Source: an uncultured Burkholderiales bacterium (GTDB taxonomy: Bacteria; Pseudomonadota; Gammaproteobacteria; Burkholderiales; Burkholderiaceae_E). Taken from it: a stretch of DNA of 7,592 nucleotides. The position numbers and the translations under genes are program-made. Below, piece after piece: positions 5,754-7,592 of this stretch (position 1 is the stretch's first letter; every line of letters starts with the position of its first letter). The notes under the pieces are model-generated. The model did no database searches, was not told the origin of the DNA, and saw only the letters and a list, made by a program, of their open reading frames with translations. Location: contig CAIKZV010000082.1 in NCBI GenBank assembly GCA_903831925.1, positions 1 through 7,592 of the forward strand. The letters run 5' to 3'.

Positions 5754-6977
5754 GGACCGGTAATCGGCGTTGATCGACACGTAATCGTGCGACAGGTCGC
5801 AGGTCCAGACCGTGGTGGCCATCTCGCCCCGGTTGAGCACCACGCGGATCGTGATCTCGGCTTCCTTCATCACCCGCTGACCATCTTCCTCGCGGTAGTC
5901 GGGGTGGCGCCCGCCGCGGGTGGCGACATGGACATCGCCGAGATAGAGATCGATGTCGGTCTGGTCGAGATCGTCGATGCCGGCATAGCCGACCGCCGCC
6001 AGAATGCGACCGAGGTTGGGATCACTCGCAAAGAACGCGGTCTTGACCAGCGGCGAGTGGGCGATGGCATAGGCCACCGCCGAAGCTTCGGCGAGCGATC
6101 GGGCGCGCTCGACGACCACGCTGATGAACTTGGTCGCGCCCTCGCCGTCGCGCACGATCGCTTGGGCGAGTTCGCGGGCAACCTCGATGATCGCGCCCTT
6201 GAGCGCCGCCGCGGCCTGACCGCCGGCGCCGTCGGCATCGAGCGCGCCGGCGCCAGTGGCCACCAGCAGCAAGGAGTCGTTGGTCGAGGTATCGCCGTCG
6301 ATGGTGATGCGGTTGAAGCTGGCGTCGGCCGCTTCGCGCACCCATTGCTCGAGCAGCTCTTGCTGCACCAGGGCGTCGGTCGCGATGAAACCGAGCATGG
6401 TGGCCATATTCGGGCGGATCATGCCGGCGCCCTTGGCGATGCCGGTGACCACCGCCGAGCGGCCATTGACGGTGACCGAGCGCGAGGCTGCCTTGGGCAG
6501 GGTGTCGGTGGTCATGATCGACTCGGCAGCCTGCGCCCAGTGGGCGGCATCGAGATCGGCAATCGCCTGCGGCAGACCGGCGACCAGCCGGTCGAGCGGC
6601 AACTGTTCGAGGATCACGCCGGTGGAAAAGGGCAACACCTGCGCAGGCGAGCAATCCATGAGGCGGGCGACCGCCTCGCAGGTATCGCGAGCGGCAGCCA
6701 GGCCCTGTTCGCCGGTGCCGGCATTGGCATTGCCGGTATTGACGACGAAAGCGCGCACCCCGGCGCCGGTGGCCAGATGGTCACGGCAAATCTGGACCGG
6801 CGCGGCGCAGAAACGATTACGGGTGAAGACACCCGCTGCGGTGGCACCGGGCACAATACGCGCAATCAGGACATCGCGGCGACCCGGTTTACGGATACCG
6901 GCTTTGGCGGTGCCCAATTCGATACCAGCCACCGCTTTCAGGGTGGCCGGATCGGGGGCGCTCAGGTTGACTGGCAT
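5751..6977 (-). CDS. argJ: ArgJ, glutamate N-acetyltransferase / amino-acid N-acetyltransferase
   Basis: Arginine biosynthesis enzyme of the cyclic pathway. It transfers acetyl from N-acetylornithine to glutamate, and bifunctional members also use acetyl-CoA. The 408-residue precursor is expected to cleave itself between Ala192 and Thr193 in KGAGMIRPNMATMLGF (182-197), giving alpha and beta chains with Thr193 as nucleophile. Other family motifs are VVNTGNANAGTG (78-89), the oxyanion-hole segment FSTGV (117-121), DGDTSTNDS (228-236), DPNLGRILAAVGYAG (319-333) and the C-terminal DLSHDYVSINADYRS. The ATG at 6977 is chosen because AAGGAGA sits 9-10 nt upstream and MPVNLSAPDPATL fits the family; an in-frame upstream ATG at 7046 lies inside secA and is unlikely. 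The gene begins 14 bp after secA and overlaps the next gene by 1 bp. Whether it is mono- or bifunctional cannot be told by eye. Confidence 0.98.
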   Translation of the reverse strand: MPVNLSAPDPATLKAVAGIELGTAKAGIRKPGRRDVLIARIVPGATAAGVFTRNRFCAAPVQICRDHLATGAGVRAFVVNTGNANAGTGEQGLAAARDTCEAVARLMDCSPAQVLPFSTGVILEQLPLDRLVAGLPQAIADLDAAHWAQAAESIMTTDTLPKAASRSVTVNGRSAVVTGIAKGAGMIRPNMATMLGFIATDALVQQELLEQWVREAADASFNRITIDGDTSTNDSLLLVATGAGALDADGAGGQAAAALKGAIIEVARELAQAIVRDGEGATKFISVVVERARSLAEASAVAYAIAHSPLVKTAFFASDPNLGRILAAVGYAGIDDLDQTDIDLYLGDVHVATRGGRHPDYREEDGQRVMKEAEITIRVVLNRGEMATTVWTCDLSHDYVSINADYRS

Positions 6978-6985
6978 GGGGGAGC

Positions 6986-6992
6986 TCTCCTT
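6986..6992 (-). promoter_or_regulatory. Strong ribosome binding site for argJ
   Basis: On the - strand AAGGAGA starts at the final A of the secA stop codon, and its GGAG core ends 9 nt before the argJ ATG at 6977. It decides the argJ start over the in-frame ATG at 7046. It is the best Shine-Dalgarno sequence in the window. Confidence 0.85.
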
Positions 6993-7592
6993 CAGCCCAG
7001 CTGGCCGTGACAGACCTTGTACTTCTTGCCCGAGCCGCAGGGGCAAGGATCGTTGCGACCGATCTTGTTGCCGAAGCGCCGGAAGGGCTGCTCAGCCGAC
7101 TCGCCAGACTTGGCATCGGATTGCGCAGCGGGTGCGTTTTGCACAGCAAGCGCCACCGCCTCGGCATCGGCATCCGGGGCAGCCGCGAAATCGGCATGGG
7201 TATAGGAGGCCTGCGAGTAGGACTGCTCTGCCTGACGCTCGACCTGCGCTTCGGCCTGCTGTGCCTGCTCGGCGCTCTGGATCTGGACATTCATCAGGAT
7301 TCGGACGACTTCGTCGCGGATCGACTGAAGCATGCTCTCGAAAAGGTCGAAGGCCTCGCGCTTGTATTCCTGCTTGGGATTTTTCTGCGCATAACCGCGC
7401 AGGTGGATACCCTGGCGCAGATGATCGAGCGCCGACAGATGCTCGCGCCAGCGCTGATCGATCGACTGCAGCATGATCGAGCGCTCGAAGCCCTGGAAGC
7501 CTTCACGACCGACCTGCTCGACCTTCTCGGCATAGCGGCCATCGGCCGCCTTGAGCACGCCGGCCAGCAGATCGTCATCGGTGACATTGCCC
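6992..7592 (-). CDS. secA: SecA, preprotein translocase ATPase, C-terminal part only
   Basis: Motor ATPase that drives unfolded preproteins through the SecYEG channel. Only the last 199 residues or so are present; the gene continues past the right edge, and full-length family members have about 900 residues. The visible part begins GNVTDDDLL and contains the end of the helical scaffold/wing region, including MLQSIDQRWREHLSALDHLR and GIHLRGYAQKNPKQEYKREA, which is nearly invariant in SecA. A Gln/Ala-rich linker of about 80 residues follows. The protein ends in the zinc SEC-C motif DPCPCGSGKKYKVCH, with Cys172, Cys174, Cys183 and His184 counted from the GTG codon at 7558 as residue 1. The SEC-C tail binds zinc and, in E. 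coli, SecB and the ribosome; its presence suggests a SecB-type export route. secA appears to lead the operon that continues through argJ, the DUF815 ATPase and the Nudix fusion. Confidence 0.99.
   Translation of the reverse strand, partial: GNVTDDDLLAGVLKAADGRYAEKVEQVGREGFQGFERSIMLQSIDQRWREHLSALDHLRQGIHLRGYAQKNPKQEYKREAFDLFESMLQSIRDEVVRILMNVQIQSAEQAQQAEAQVERQAEQSYSQASYTHADFAAAPDADAEAVALAVQNAPAAQSDAKSGESAEQPFRRFGNKIGRNDPCPCGSGKKYKVCHGQLG

Noticed and set aside
5424..7010. A 528-codon open frame on the + strand, antisense to argJ and the ATPase N-terminus
   Set aside because: The frame is rich in Arg, Gly, Asp and Ala with no recognisable domain, and the opposite strand encodes well-conserved ArgJ and DUF815 proteins. 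Long antisense frames are expected in GC-rich DNA.
6978..7046. Extended argJ start at the in-frame ATG at 7046
   Set aside because: It would place the argJ N-terminus inside the secA zinc motif. The ATG at 6977 has a strong Shine-Dalgarno and fits the family N-terminus.
1..7592. Mobile element, phage, CRISPR, tRNA/rRNA or defence system
   Set aside because: No transposase, integrase, array, RNA-gene fold or defence-type gene was recognised. The whole window is covered by conserved core genes.

Overview
This window is a conserved housekeeping stretch from a GC-rich bacterial chromosome, most likely a betaproteobacterium. The evidence for that is gene order: pilC-pilD-coaE-zapD-yacG on the + strand, meeting a Nudix/ThiE fusion gene, a DUF815 AAA+ ATPase gene, argJ and secA on the - strand. 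As I remember it, this arrangement recurs in Burkholderiales, Rhodocyclales and related orders; the order or genus cannot be fixed from the sequence alone.

Positions 1-3709 (+ strand) hold five tightly packed genes. They are the type IV pilus inner-membrane platform protein PilC (5' end cut by the window edge), prepilin peptidase PilD, dephospho-CoA kinase CoaE, the FtsZ-associated protein ZapD and the small zinc protein YacG. Gaps are 42 bp, a 14-bp overlap, 49 bp and 4 bp, so they probably form one transcription unit whose promoter lies upstream of the window, probably before pilB. PilC and PilD serve pilus assembly and pilin maturation. CoaE completes coenzyme A synthesis, ZapD bundles FtsZ and YacG restrains DNA gyrase. 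The last three share no pathway, and their linkage is a conserved genomic habit rather than a functional system. coaE and zapD both appear to use TTG start codons.

Positions 3743-7592 (- strand) hold a second run, read right to left: the C-terminal fifth of SecA, ArgJ, an uncharacterised DUF815 AAA+ ATPase, and a MutT-type Nudix hydrolase fused to a ThiE/TenI-like domain. secA and argJ are 14 bp apart, with the argJ Shine-Dalgarno beginning on the last base of the secA stop codon. argJ and the ATPase gene overlap in TGATG, and 32 bp separates the ATPase from the Nudix gene. This looks like a secA-led operon with its promoter outside the window. The two operons converge across 33 bp with no convincing intrinsic terminator.

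I found no RNA genes, mobile elements, CRISPR arrays, riboswitches or phage genes, and no gene-free stretch over 50 bp. No novel multi-gene system is evident. The items most worth a second look are the DUF815 ATPase of unknown function, the fused ThiE-like domain that has lost key thiamine-synthase residues, an apparent replacement of the 8-oxoguanine-recognising Asn in its MutT half, and a 9-bp tandem repeat inside the Nudix box.
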